From positions 62,001 through 126,000 of the forward strand of contig PHSQ01000002.1 of NCBI GenBank assembly GCA_002862095.1: a DNA stretch of 64,000 bases. The letters run 5' to 3'. Position 1 is the first letter of the stretch. Every line of letters begins with the position of its first letter. The notes below the pieces were generated by a model. That model saw nothing but the letters and a program-made list of their open reading frames with translations, did no database searches and had not been told where the DNA came from. Of this stretch, positions 8,307-16,685 are shown piece by piece. The position numbers and the translations under genes were made by a program. This DNA is from Methylocystis sp. KS32 (GTDB lineage: Bacteria; Pseudomonadota; Alphaproteobacteria; Rhizobiales; Beijerinckiaceae).

Positions 8307-9929
8307 ATGACGAGGCAAAGACTTTCGCTGTTCGACACCACCTTGCGGGACGGCGCGCAGACCACCGGCGTCGATTTCTCGCTCGACGACAAGCGGCAGA
8401 TCGCGGCGATGCTCGACGATCTCGGGGTTGATTACATCGAGGGCGGATATCCCGGCGCCAATCCGCTGGACACGGAATTTTTCGCGACGCGCCCCAATAT
8501 CCGCGCGCGCTTCGCGGCCTTCGGCATGACGCGACGGCAGGGTCGTTCCATCGAAAACGATCCGGGCGTCGCGGCGCTGCTCGATTGCCGGAGCGACGCG
8601 GTCGTCTTCGTCGCCAAGGCTTGGGACTATCAGGTGCGCGTCGCGCTGCGGTCGACCGAGGAGGACAATCTCGACGCCATCAGGCAGTCCGTGGCGGCGG
8701 CGGTCGCGCGCGGCAAGGAGGCCGCGGTCGATTGCGAGCATTTCTTCGACGGCTTCAAGGCCAATGAGTCTTACGCGCTCGCTTGCGCCAAGGCCGCGTT
8801 GGAGTCTGGCGCGCGCTGGATCGTGCTTTGCGACACCAATGGCGGCACGTTGCCGCATGAAGTCGAGCGCATCGTCGGGCGGGTCGCGGAGGTCATTCCA
8901 GGCGAGAGGCTCGGCATTCACGCGCATGACGACACCGGGCAGGCGGTGGCGAATTCCCTTGCGGCGGTGCGGGCCGGCGCGCGCCAGATTCAGGGCTCGC
9001 TGAACGGTCTCGGCGAGCGCTGCGGCAACGCCAACCTCACCACGATCATTCCGACGCTGCTATTGAAGCCGGAGTTTTGCGAGCATTTCGAAATTGGCGT
9101 CACCCATGAAAAGCTGACGCATCTGACCCGCGTCAGCCATGCGCTCGACGAATTGCTTAACCGTGCGCCCAACCGCCATGCGCCTTATGTCGGCGCCAGC
9201 GCCTTTGCGACCAAGGCGGGCATTCACGCTTCCGCCGTGCTGACGGACTCGCGCACCTATGAACATGCGCCGCCGGAGAGCGTCGGCAATCGGCGCCGCG
9301 TGCTGGTGTCCGATCAGGCCGGAAAATCCAACATCATGTCCGAATTGAGCCGACTTGGCGTCAGCCTCGACAAGGACGATCCGCGCCTTGGGCGTCTATT
9401 GGAGGAAGTGAAGGACAAGGAAGCGCAGGGCTACGCCTTCGAGGGCGCCGACGCTTCATTCTATTTGCTGGCCAAGCGCGTCATGGGAGAGTCGCCGCAT
9501 TATTTCGATGTCGTACGATACAGCGTCGCCGTGGACCGTCGCTTCGCGCGCAACGACGGACTGGAGGACGCCGGCGCCGAAGCCATCGTCAAGCTGCGCG
9601 TCAATGGCGAGACCCGCATTTCGGCGGCGGAGGGAAATGGCCCCGTGAACGCGCTCGATCTCGCGCTGCGCAAGGATCTTGGCAGTTATCAGCGCTATAT
9701 CGAGGACGTGAAGCTGGTGGATTATCGCGTGCGCGTTTTTCAGGGCGGCACCGACGCGGTGACTCGCGTGCTGGTGGAATGCGCGGACAGCAAAGGCGAG
9801 CGCTGGTCCACGGTGGGCGTTTCCGCCAATGTGATCGACGCTTCTTTCGAGGCGCTGGTCGAAGCGATCGTCTACAAGCTGCTGCGCGAAGGCGCGCGAG
9901 ACGACGAGCGGCTCAAAGCCGCTCGATGA
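8307..9929 (+). CDS. cimA: (R)-citramalate synthase
   Basis: A 540-residue member of the isopropylmalate/homocitrate/citramalate synthase family. It condenses pyruvate and acetyl-CoA to citramalate, a threonine-independent entry to isoleucine synthesis. The TIM-barrel starts with LFDTTLRDGAQTTGVDFS; GGYPGANPLD and the metal-binding HAHDDTG (about residues 204-210) follow. The C-terminal third resembles the regulatory LeuA dimer domain. The QTTGV/GANPLD pattern separates it from LeuA and NifV. It is last in the operon with the microprotein and GNAT genes and overlaps the convergent LOG gene by 17 bp. Confidence 0.9.
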   Translation: MTRQRLSLFDTTLRDGAQTTGVDFSLDDKRQIAAMLDDLGVDYIEGGYPGANPLDTEFFATRPNIRARFAAFGMTRRQGRSIENDPGVAALLDCRSDAVVFVAKAWDYQVRVALRSTEEDNLDAIRQSVAAAVARGKEAAVDCEHFFDGFKANESYALACAKAALESGARWIVLCDTNGGTLPHEVERIVGRVAEVIPGERLGIHAHDDTGQAVANSLAAVRAGARQIQGSLNGLGERCGNANLTTIIPTLLLKPEFCEHFEIGVTHEKLTHLTRVSHALDELLNRAPNRHAPYVGASAFATKAGIHASAVLTDSRTYEHAPPESVGNRRRVLVSDQAGKSNIMSELSRLGVSLDKDDPRLGRLLEEVKDKEAQGYAFEGADASFYLLAKRVMGESPHYFDVVRYSVAVDRRFARNDGLEDAGAEAIVKLRVNGETRISAAEGNGPVNALDLALRKDLGSYQRYIEDVKLVDYRVRVFQGGTDAVTRVLVECADSKGERWSTVGVSANVIDASFEALVEAIVYKLLREGARDDERLKAAR

Positions 9930-10512
9930 CAGCAGCCTTCTCCGCGCCCTCGCGCGCGCGCTTCGCCGTGGCGAGGATCATCGGGATCACGTCCTCCACC
10001 CGCTCGGCGACGAGATAGCGCATCTCGTAGCCCGCGCGAATAAATCCCTCCTCGCGCATATGGGCGAAAAGCGTCAACAGAGGCCGCCAGAAGCCGCCAA
10101 TGTCGGCGATCACGAGCGGCTTGGAATGGCGCCCGAGCTGAATCCAGGTAAGCTGCTCCGCCAGTTCCTCCAGCGTGCCGATGCCGCCGGGCAGCGCGAC
10201 GAAGGCGTCGGCGCGCTCGAACATCTGCTGCTTTCTGCTGTGCATGTCCGGCACGATGCGCAGCTCCGTCAACCCTTCCAGCGCGATTTCGCGCTCGTCG
10301 AGAAAGCCGGGAATAATGCCGGCCGCGCGACCTCCGGCGCCGAGCGTGGCGCGGGCGATTGTCCCCATAAGTCCGCATGAGCCGCCGCCGAAAACGAGGC
10401 CTATGCCGGCCTTCGCCAGCGCGACGCCCAAAGTCTCCGCCGCGGCGGCGTAAAGTGGATCGTGACCCGGGGAGGAACCGCAGTATACGCATATATTTTT
10501 AATCGTCGTCAT
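9913..10512 (-). CDS. LOG-family protein (TIGR00730; possible cytokinin riboside 5'-monophosphate phosphoribohydrolase)
   Basis: A 199-residue Rossmann-like protein. It has the two family signatures: the N-terminal VYCGSSPG/GLVFGGGSCGLMG region and the hallmark PGGIGTLEE near residue 108, where Glu is catalytic. LOG enzymes split nucleoside 5'-monophosphates into base and ribose phosphate; bacterial members often carry the misnomer lysine decarboxylase. Conserved R of MHSRKQ and the E of TLEE are present, so activity is plausible. AGGA lies upstream of the ATG. Its 3' end overlaps cimA tail to tail. Confidence 0.9.
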   Translation of the reverse strand: MTTIKNICVYCGSSPGHDPLYAAAAETLGVALAKAGIGLVFGGGSCGLMGTIARATLGAGGRAAGIIPGFLDEREIALEGLTELRIVPDMHSRKQQMFERADAFVALPGGIGTLEELAEQLTWIQLGRHSKPLVIADIGGFWRPLLTLFAHMREEGFIRAGYEMRYLVAERVEDVIPMILATAKRAREGAEKAAVIERL

Positions 10513-10660
10513 GATTCGTCCTGTCGTCCCGCGCTATGCTTTGCCCAATCGTAGGCGGCGAGCGTTGCTTTTTTATGTTGCGGGATGCGTCCTCTGCATA
10601 AAACCCCTATATGACGCGGAAGTCTCGCTCGGCGAGGCTATCGCTGGAAATGGATGAATC

Positions 10661-12580
10661 ATGCTCAGAATGGGAAGTCGCGCCTCCGGCAATCGCGGCG
10701 GCGCCTCCTCGTCCGAGGCGGAGTTGAAAGACGCCAGTCTCGTCGGGACGATCACGCATCTTTGGCCCTATATTTGGCCGAAAGGGCGCCCCGACCTCGA
10801 ACGCCGGGTTCTGTTCAGCTTCGCTTTGCTTATTGTCGGCAAGCTGGTGAACACCGGGGTGCCCTATGCGTTTAAATGGGGGGCCGACGCGCTGGAGCAA
10901 CATGGCGCGCAAGCGGTCCCCGCCATTGTCGGCGGCGCGGTTGGTTTCACCATCCTCTATGGCGCGTTGCGCATCGTCTATGCGCTGCTCTCGCAGGCGC
11001 GCGACGCGCTCTTTGCTGCTGTCGCCATGCACGCGGTCAAACGACTGGCCAATGACGTCTTCGTGCATATGCATGAATTGTCGATGCGTTTTCACATCGG
11101 CCGCAAAACCGGCGGCCTGACCCGCGTGCTGGAGCGCGGCCGCGACGCCATCGAAACGCTCGCGCGCCTCGTGATGTCCTCCGGCGCGCCGACGATAGTC
11201 GAGTTCCTGCTTGTTCTCGCGGTGTTCGTCGTGCAGTTCGACTGGAGCTACGCGGCCGTCACGACGATCACCATCGTGGCTTATCTCGCTTACACGACCA
11301 TCGCCACCAATTGGCGCATCGGCATTCGTCGCTCCATGAACGAAAGCGACGTCGACGCCAATGTGAAGGCGATTGACAGTCTGTTGAATTACGAGACCGT
11401 AAAATATTTTTGCGCTGAACAGCGCGAGGCCGAACGCTACGACAAATCGATGGAGCGTTATCGGCGGGCGAGCATCGACTCATATACGTCGCTCGCCATT
11501 CTTAACGCGGGGCAGGCGGCGATTTTCACCATCGGCCTCACTGTCGTGATGGTCATGTGCGTCTATGATATCCGCGCGGGAAAATCCTCGGTCGGCGATT
11601 TCGTGCTCATCAACGCCATGATGATCCAGCTCTATCAGCCGCTGAACTTCATGGGCACATTCTACCGCGAGGTGCGGCAGGCGGTGGTGGACATCGAGCG
11701 CATGTTCTCTATTCTGGGCCAACACCCCGAAATCGCAGACCGGCCCGGGGCGCCGCCGCTCAGCGTGCGCGAGGGGCGCGTCGTCTTCGACGACGTGCGC
11801 TTTTATTACGACGAAAAGCGGCCGATTCTTCAGGGCGTGAGCTTCGAGGTGAAGCCCGGCAAGACCCTCGCCATAGTCGGCCCGTCAGGCGCCGGCAAAT
11901 CGACGATCTCGCGGCTGCTGTTCCGTTTCTATGAGGCGCAGGGCGGGCGCATCTCGATCGACGGCCAGGACATTCTCGCGGTCACGCAAAAGAGTCTGCG
12001 CGCGGCGATCGGCATGGTGCCGCAGGATACCGTGCTGTTCAACGACAGCATTGGTTACAACATCCGCTATGGGCGCTGGGACGCCAGCGAAGAGGAAGTG
12101 CGCGAGGCCGCGCGTCTGGCGCGGATCGACAATTTCATCGCCACCGTCCCCGGCGGCTACGAGGCGCAGGTGGGCGAGCGCGGGCTGAAGCTCTCGGGCG
12201 GCGAGAAGCAGCGCGTCGCCATCGCGCGCACCATTCTCAAAGGCCCGCCGATCCTCATTCTCGACGAGGCGACATCGGCGCTCGACAGTTTCACCGAGCA
12301 CGAGATTCAGGAAGCGTTGCGCCGTGTCGCGAAAGGCCGCACGACGCTGGTGATCGCGCATCGCCTTTCGACCGTGGTGGATGCGGACGAGATCATCTTC
12401 CTCGACCACGGCCGCATCACCGAACGCGGCACGCATCAACAGCTTTTGGATCAGAAGGGCGAATACGCCTCGATGTGGAATCGTCAGCGCGAGGCCGCCG
12501 ACGCGCGCGCCAAGCTCATCGAGGCCGGCGAGTTGGCGGAAGCCGTGGCGGTCGAGACGGAGCCTGTCGAGGCGGAGTGA
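10661..12580 (+). CDS. Atm1/HMT1-type ABC exporter (fused permease and ATPase)
   Basis: A 639-residue half-transporter. The N-terminal part holds about six membrane helices; the C-terminal ATPase has Walker A GPSGAGKST (about residue 406), signature LSGGEKQRVAIART (about 511) and Walker B ILILDEATSALD. The pattern VPYAFKWGADAL, YETVKYF and MGTFYREVRQ matches the Atm1 subfamily, which exports glutathione-linked sulfur or metal species and in bacteria supports Fe-S homeostasis and metal tolerance. The cargo here is inferred. An alternative start (10673) would remove four residues. Confidence 0.9.
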   Translation: MLRMGSRASGNRGGASSSEAELKDASLVGTITHLWPYIWPKGRPDLERRVLFSFALLIVGKLVNTGVPYAFKWGADALEQHGAQAVPAIVGGAVGFTILYGALRIVYALLSQARDALFAAVAMHAVKRLANDVFVHMHELSMRFHIGRKTGGLTRVLERGRDAIETLARLVMSSGAPTIVEFLLVLAVFVVQFDWSYAAVTTITIVAYLAYTTIATNWRIGIRRSMNESDVDANVKAIDSLLNYETVKYFCAEQREAERYDKSMERYRRASIDSYTSLAILNAGQAAIFTIGLTVVMVMCVYDIRAGKSSVGDFVLINAMMIQLYQPLNFMGTFYREVRQAVVDIERMFSILGQHPEIADRPGAPPLSVREGRVVFDDVRFYYDEKRPILQGVSFEVKPGKTLAIVGPSGAGKSTISRLLFRFYEAQGGRISIDGQDILAVTQKSLRAAIGMVPQDTVLFNDSIGYNIRYGRWDASEEEVREAARLARIDNFIATVPGGYEAQVGERGLKLSGGEKQRVAIARTILKGPPILILDEATSALDSFTEHEIQEALRRVAKGRTTLVIAHRLSTVVDADEIIFLDHGRITERGTHQQLLDQKGEYASMWNRQREAADARAKLIEAGELAEAVAVETEPVEAE

Positions 12581-12607
12581 GGGCCGGTCCTTTCCTCGCC
12601 TCCGGCC

Positions 12608-12751
12608 TCAATGCAGCACGCCGAGGCCGAGAATCCCCGAGACGATCAGGAAGATCGCGACGATATAGTTCAGCAGTCTCGGCATGATCAGGATGAGCAC
12701 GCCCGCGATCAGCGAGACGATCGGTTGAACATGCGTAATCCCGATGACCAT
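12608..12751 (-). CDS. DUF3096-type small membrane protein (47 residues)
   Basis: The minus-strand frame from ATG 12751 to TGA 12608 encodes a very hydrophobic protein: MVIGITHVQPIVSLIAGVLI, then a second helix around PRLLNYIVAIFLIVSGILG. This matches my memory of DUF3096 proteins, which are about 50 residues with the PRLLNY-IVAI core; function unknown. The Shine-Dalgarno AGGAG lies 7 bases upstream, and it is part of the terminal inverted repeat of the B element inserted at 12753-12911. It converges with the ABC exporter gene (27-bp gap). Confidence 0.85.
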   Translation of the reverse strand: MVIGITHVQPIVSLIAGVLILIMPRLLNYIVAIFLIVSGILGLGVLH

Positions 12752-12752
12752 T

Positions 12753-12911
12753 TTAATTCTCCTGCGTCACGAAGCGGCCTGGGGCCGGGCCAGCGCCCGT
12801 CATTGCGAGCGCGAGCCGAAGCAATCTAGAGCAACGCCCCCTGGATCGCCACGCCTTCGGCTCGCAATGACGAAACCGCCGACAAATTCGCTCATGACGC
12901 AGTAGAATTAA
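12753..12911 (+). mobile_element. B-family element inserted in the DUF3096 ribosome-binding region
   Basis: Body 12757-12907 (151 bp), ends TTCTCCTGCGTCACGAA and TTCGCTCATGACGCAGTAGAA, flanked by TTAA at 12753-12756 and 12908-12911. The left end has C where other copies have A (TTCTCC instead of TTCTAC), which on the minus strand changes AGTAG to AGGAG. As a result the ten bases TTAATTCTCC occur at both junctions (12753-12762 and 12908-12917). Confidence 0.85.
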
Positions 12912-13028
12912 TTCTCCGCCGCGAGCTGAAGCCGGCAATTTCGCCCGCCATTAGGGTTTAACTGGGGCGGAAGAGGCGAGGCGGCCACCCGCTCACGGTT
13001 GTTGAAGTCGAATCAACCGGGCTCGATT

Positions 13029-13074
13029 CCCTCCCCCTTGCGGGGAGGGTGGCGCGAAGCGACGGGTGGGGGTT
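13029..13074. repeat. C-family palindromic repeat, third copy
   Basis: CCCTCCCC-CTTGC-GGGGAGGG followed by TGGCGCGAAGCGACGGGTGG; the same string in complement precedes the palindrome at 7469. Confidence 0.75.
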
Positions 13075-13200
13075 CTTTCCGCGCCGCTAATCCACGACGA
13101 GATTCAACCAAGTCGCGCTACCCCCGCCCGACCCCGCCATAGCCCGTCATTCTTGACGGGCGTCCTTTCGAACGCCCTGCGGCGGGGCCGCCCTCCCGGC

Positions 13201-13228
13201 GCCGAAGTCGGCAGTCGCCGACTTCGGC
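13201..13228. repeat. 12-bp perfect stem-loop
   Basis: GCCGAAGTCGGC, loop AGTC, GCCGACTTCGGC. It is followed by ATTTGA, so it is not a typical terminator. Its role is unknown. Confidence 0.7.
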
Positions 13229-13344
13229 ATTTGATGTGCAAACCGGGAACACCCGGTTCGCGTGGGGCGGGATGCGCTCTTGCGGCGGGGTTTGAGCGTG
13301 TTAGCTTGGGCGCGTGAAAGCGATTTTCATAGGAGCATTTTAGC

Positions 13345-15258
13345 GTGGCGGATAAAGCGGGGGCAGGGGGAGCGGCGCCTCGGTTTAAAGATGAGGAGGG
13401 TCTCAGGCGGTGGCTTGAGACGCAGCCCAGCGAAGTTTGCGCGCTCATCGCGGCGCGGGCGGCGCTGCGGGTGTTGCCTTGGGCGGCCCTGGACGTCCCG
13501 GAACACGGCGGCGGCGAGGGGCAGCGACGATTTGCGGCATTCTTCGCGGTGCTGTTTCGCACTAGCGCATTTACGTGGGTTGCCGGCAAATATCCAACCC
13601 GCGCTAACGAACTTCGCGCCGCCGCCGCCCGCGCCGACGCCGACGCCGCCGCCCGCGCCGACGCCGCCGCCGCCTACACCCGCGCCGCCTACGCCCGCGC
13701 AGCAGCCATCGCCGCCGCCGCTGCCGACGACGGCCTCGACCGCGCCGCCGCCGCCTCCGACGCCCGCGCCGCTGCCGAGGCCCGCGCCATCCGCGCCGCC
13801 GCCGCCGACGAGGCCTACGCCCACGCCGCCGCCGACGAGGCCTACGCCCACGCCGCCGCCGTCGACTCCATCTACGCCGCCGCCCACGCCGCCTACGCCG
13901 CCGCCCACCCCGCCGCCGGCGCCGCCCACGGCTTCGCCGCCGCCGGCGCCGCCGCCGCCGTCGCCTCCGCCGTCGCCGCCGCCGCCGTCGCCGCCGCCTA
14001 CATATGGTCCGCCGTTTCAAATGACGCCACGTCGATCCGCGCCGGAACCTCCGTGCGCGAGCTTGCGGAGCAGCCGCTCTGGCCCGATGGCGTCGCGCCG
14101 GACTGGGTCGCGGGGAATTGGGAGCGGATGCGCGCGGCGCTGCCCGGCGCGGATGGCTGGGACGTCTGGATAGATTGGTACGAGGACCGCCTGAAAGGCG
14201 GCCCCGTCCGCGAAGAAATCGAACTCCTCTACGCCACCGTCCCGCTGGAAAAATGGGAAGAAGGCCCGGCGGCGGCGAATGCGTGGATCTCGGCCGAGCT
14301 GGAAAAGCTCAAACCGCCGTGGACCAAAACGCTGTCCACTTTGATCGAAGCGCCGCTCGGCAATCGTTGGACTTTGCGCGATGACCGCTTCCATATCGAT
14401 CCGAAGGGAGACGAGTCCGATATCGCGGCGGCTCGCGAGCCCGTAACGCGCCAATTGTATCAGGCGCTACAGCGCAAGGCCGAGGCGTTTGCGAAGCTTT
14501 GCGCCGGCATAGACGATCGGCATGGATGGTCCGGTCTGGAGGCGGCGATTGCACGCTTCCATGAAGAAGTTTCCAGAGACATCGACGAAATCCCGGCATT
14601 TATCGCCAGCGTCTACGACGCCACGGTGGAGCTTGGCTCCTTTCTCGATCTCGACAATGACATTCGTCAGGCGAAAAACACCAACACGACGCCGCTCGAT
14701 CCCGAAGTTAGACGCGCTTTCGCCGATCTCATCCGAACGGCGGCGCCGTGGGTGCGCGGTTTTCCGACGGCGCGAGACCTCGACGATCAAACCGGCGCCT
14801 TTTTAGCGCGACGGGAATTGTTCGATCCCGCGTCGAAAATTGTCGCTGGCGCAAGCGCTCACAATTTAATTTCAGACCGTGATCGCGATCTGATTTTGGC
14901 GCTCCTCGCCGCCCTCGAACGCGATGGGCTTGTGTCGCATAAGGCGGGGGTGCGTGGCGTTCAAACCGTAAAGGGTTTGACGTTCAAATTTTTGGCGCTG
15001 CTTGCAACTTTTTATTCCGGCGCGATTTCGTCCAGCTATTCAAACGATTCTCCCATAGTCAAAAAAATTAGCGGCGTCCTTGTTGCCCAAGAGATTCAAA
15101 TCACCAAAATTTTGCACGACACACCCGGTGATATTCGGCTTGCGTTACAGGCCGCCCTCGACGATTTGAAGCGACACCAACGCGACGACATTCCGCCTCT
15201 CGTAGACGGTCTCGCGCCGAAGCCGCCGAAACGGCAAGATGAAGACGAAAAACATTGA
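13345..15258 (+). CDS. Hypothetical protein with a 128-residue alanine-rich low-complexity region
   Basis: GTG start at 13345 with AGGAG nine bases upstream; 637 residues. Three parts are visible: a short N-terminal domain (ARAALRVLPW ... FRTSAFTW, residues 1-90), an Ala-dominated stretch (about 91-218) with regularly spaced Asp, Arg, Tyr and His, and a long C-terminal half beginning with VRELAEQPLWPDGVAPDW and GWDVWIDWYEDRLKG. I recall the WDVWIDWYEDRL segment from other uncharacterised Hyphomicrobiales proteins, some also with Ala-rich linkers. The C-terminal end is Lys/Asp-rich. The Ala-rich DNA contains a 27-bp direct repeat (GACGAGGCCTACGCCCAC core) around 13807-13860 and is open in several frames. 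Only this frame joins both flanking domains. Confidence 0.8.
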   Translation: MADKAGAGGAAPRFKDEEGLRRWLETQPSEVCALIAARAALRVLPWAALDVPEHGGGEGQRRFAAFFAVLFRTSAFTWVAGKYPTRANELRAAAARADADAAARADAAAAYTRAAYARAAAIAAAAADDGLDRAAAASDARAAAEARAIRAAAADEAYAHAAADEAYAHAAAVDSIYAAAHAAYAAAHPAAGAAHGFAAAGAAAAVASAVAAAAVAAAYIWSAVSNDATSIRAGTSVRELAEQPLWPDGVAPDWVAGNWERMRAALPGADGWDVWIDWYEDRLKGGPVREEIELLYATVPLEKWEEGPAAANAWISAELEKLKPPWTKTLSTLIEAPLGNRWTLRDDRFHIDPKGDESDIAAAREPVTRQLYQALQRKAEAFAKLCAGIDDRHGWSGLEAAIARFHEEVSRDIDEIPAFIASVYDATVELGSFLDLDNDIRQAKNTNTTPLDPEVRRAFADLIRTAAPWVRGFPTARDLDDQTGAFLARRELFDPASKIVAGASAHNLISDRDRDLILALLAALERDGLVSHKAGVRGVQTVKGLTFKFLALLATFYSGAISSSYSNDSPIVKKISGVLVAQEIQITKILHDTPGDIRLALQAALDDLKRHQRDDIPPLVDGLAPKPPKRQDEDEKH

Positions 15259-15353
15259 GACGCCGCGCAACCCGGAGCCGTTCGTAGAACCATCCTGTAG
15301 CCGGTACATCAACTCGTCCGGGCGCCCTCCCCATGGCGCGCTCGCAATGTCGC

Positions 15354-16169
15354 TCACCCAAACCTGAACCCCGACACCGGCTTGCCCGCAAGCTCGGCGC
15401 TAAAAACCCTCAGCCCCACATCATCCCCCGCCGCGCCGGCGGCGACGAACAGCGGCTCCAGATGTTCGGGGGTGGGGTGGCTTTCTTTCGCGCCGGGCGC
15501 CTTGCGCCAGTCGATCAGCGCCGCCTCGCGCGCCCGCGGGTCGGCGGCCTCTATCGCCTGCGTCAGCCAACCGTCGAATTGCGCCGCCGGTTTTCGCGCG
15601 GCTTCGTCGGGCGAGAAGAACTCGCGCAGATTGTGATAGCTCATGCCGCTGCCGACGATCAGCGCGCCTTGCTCGCGCAGCGGGGCCAGCGCGCGGCCAA
15701 TGGCGAGATGCTCCGCGACGCTCGCGCCCTTTTGCAACGACATTTGCAGGATCGGCATGTCGGCTTGCGGATAGATCAGCATGAAGGGAATGAACACGCC
15801 GTGGTCAAAGCCGCGTCCTCGGGCCTCGTCGCAGGACAGGCCGGCGGCCGAGAGCAGGGCGCGCGCCCGCGTCGCGAGTTGGGGCGCGCCTGGCGCGGGA
15901 TAGCCGAGCCGGTAGGTGTGTTCGGGAAAGCCGTAATAATCGAACAGCATTCCGGGCGCGGCGTCGACGTTCACGGTCGGGCGCGGCGTCTCCCAATGGG
16001 CGGAAACGGTTAGAATCGCCTTGGGCCGCGCGGGAAGGCTCGCGGCGAGGCCCGTGAGGAAGGCGCGCAGTCCGTCCCACATGCCGGGAGGGCCGAAGGC
16101 GCGGTCCATGAAGGGCCAGGGTCCGCCCCCATGCGGAATGAAAAAGGTCGGGAGCTTTTGGGCTGTCAT
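15354..16169 (-). CDS. DODA-type extradiol ring-opening dioxygenase (LigB/YgiD family)
   Basis: A 271-residue non-heme metal dioxygenase. Family features are IPHGGGPWPFMD near the N-terminus (first His ligand), VSAHWE (second His), FDHGVFIPFMLIYP and the C-terminal HPTPEHLEPLFVAAGAAG. This class opens catechol-type rings (4,5-DOPA dioxygenase in plants, YgiD in E. coli). The physiological substrate here is unknown. It is convergent with the alanine-rich gene. Its upstream neighbour on the same strand is the 97-residue gene, 41 bp away. Confidence 0.9.
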   Translation of the reverse strand: MTAQKLPTFFIPHGGGPWPFMDRAFGPPGMWDGLRAFLTGLAASLPARPKAILTVSAHWETPRPTVNVDAAPGMLFDYYGFPEHTYRLGYPAPGAPQLATRARALLSAAGLSCDEARGRGFDHGVFIPFMLIYPQADMPILQMSLQKGASVAEHLAIGRALAPLREQGALIVGSGMSYHNLREFFSPDEAARKPAAQFDGWLTQAIEAADPRAREAALIDWRKAPGAKESHPTPEHLEPLFVAAGAAGDDVGLRVFSAELAGKPVSGFRFG

Positions 16170-16210
16170 AGACGCAGTGTCGCACCACGCCGTGTCTCGC
16201 GCCAGGAGGC

Positions 16211-16504
16211 TTATGTCTTCTTCGAAAGCCGGTGGAGATTCTTATGAACCCGCTTGCGATAGACGCTCATCGCGCGGCGCTGGGCGAGGTGCGGCTGCCC
16301 CATCATCATGCTTTGCGCAGCCGCCATGTTGGCCTCGATCACCGCCTTGATTTTCTCGTCGATCATCATCTTGCCCTCGGATTGCGCATCGGGACCGCCG
16401 CGGGCGAACGTGGCCCAACGCAAGGCGATCACCTGATTCGCTTGCACGCCAAGCTGCATCGAATCTATAAACAGTTTGCTCCAATTTGGTTTTTTGCGAT
16501 TCAT
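16211..16504 (-). CDS. Conserved hypothetical protein, 97 residues, helical
   Basis: Small, basic, predicted all-helical protein. The pattern [41 protein letters not shown] and the C-terminal [13 protein letters not shown] resembles a family common in Rhodobacterales and Hyphomicrobiales, occasionally mislabelled antifreeze protein and somewhat phasin-like. AAAGGA precedes the ATG at 16504. It is divergent from uvrB and upstream of the dioxygenase gene. No defined function. Confidence 0.7.
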   Translation of the reverse strand: MNRKKPNWSKLFIDSMQLGVQANQVIALRWATFARGGPDAQSEGKMMIDEKIKAVIEANMAAAQSMMMGQPHLAQRRAMSVYRKRVHKNLHRLSKKT

Positions 16505-16685
16505 TCGGCGGTCGTCCTTTCTCTGCCGCGATCGGAGAGGCGCGGGTCGTCTCGCTTATGATTATCATAGCACAATCGGCTCCGGCGCGCGCTTGTCTTT
16601 CCTCGCGGCGGCTCTTCCATCGGGGACGAAGGCGCTCCATATTGGCCCAGCGGCCCCGTCCGGGACCGGCGGCCAGAATGAAGCC

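Larger units (their letters stand above)
12912..13344. other. Intergenic stretch with several palindromes, no gene seen
   Basis: No convincing coding frame. It holds a C-family repeat (13029-13074), the hairpins GCCCGTC/GACGGGC (13142-13161) and GCCGAAGTCGGC-AGTC-GCCGACTTCGGC (13201-13228), and a smaller ACCGGG-AACA-CCCGGT. None is followed by a T-run. The promoter of the downstream alanine-rich gene should lie in the last 100 bases. Confidence 0.6.

Noticed and set aside
13262..14173. Pro-rich plus frame and Arg/Gly-rich minus frames across the GCC tract
   Set aside because: They exist because the tract is a three-base repeat open in several frames. Only the frame from 13345 joins both conserved flanking domains and has a ribosome-binding site.
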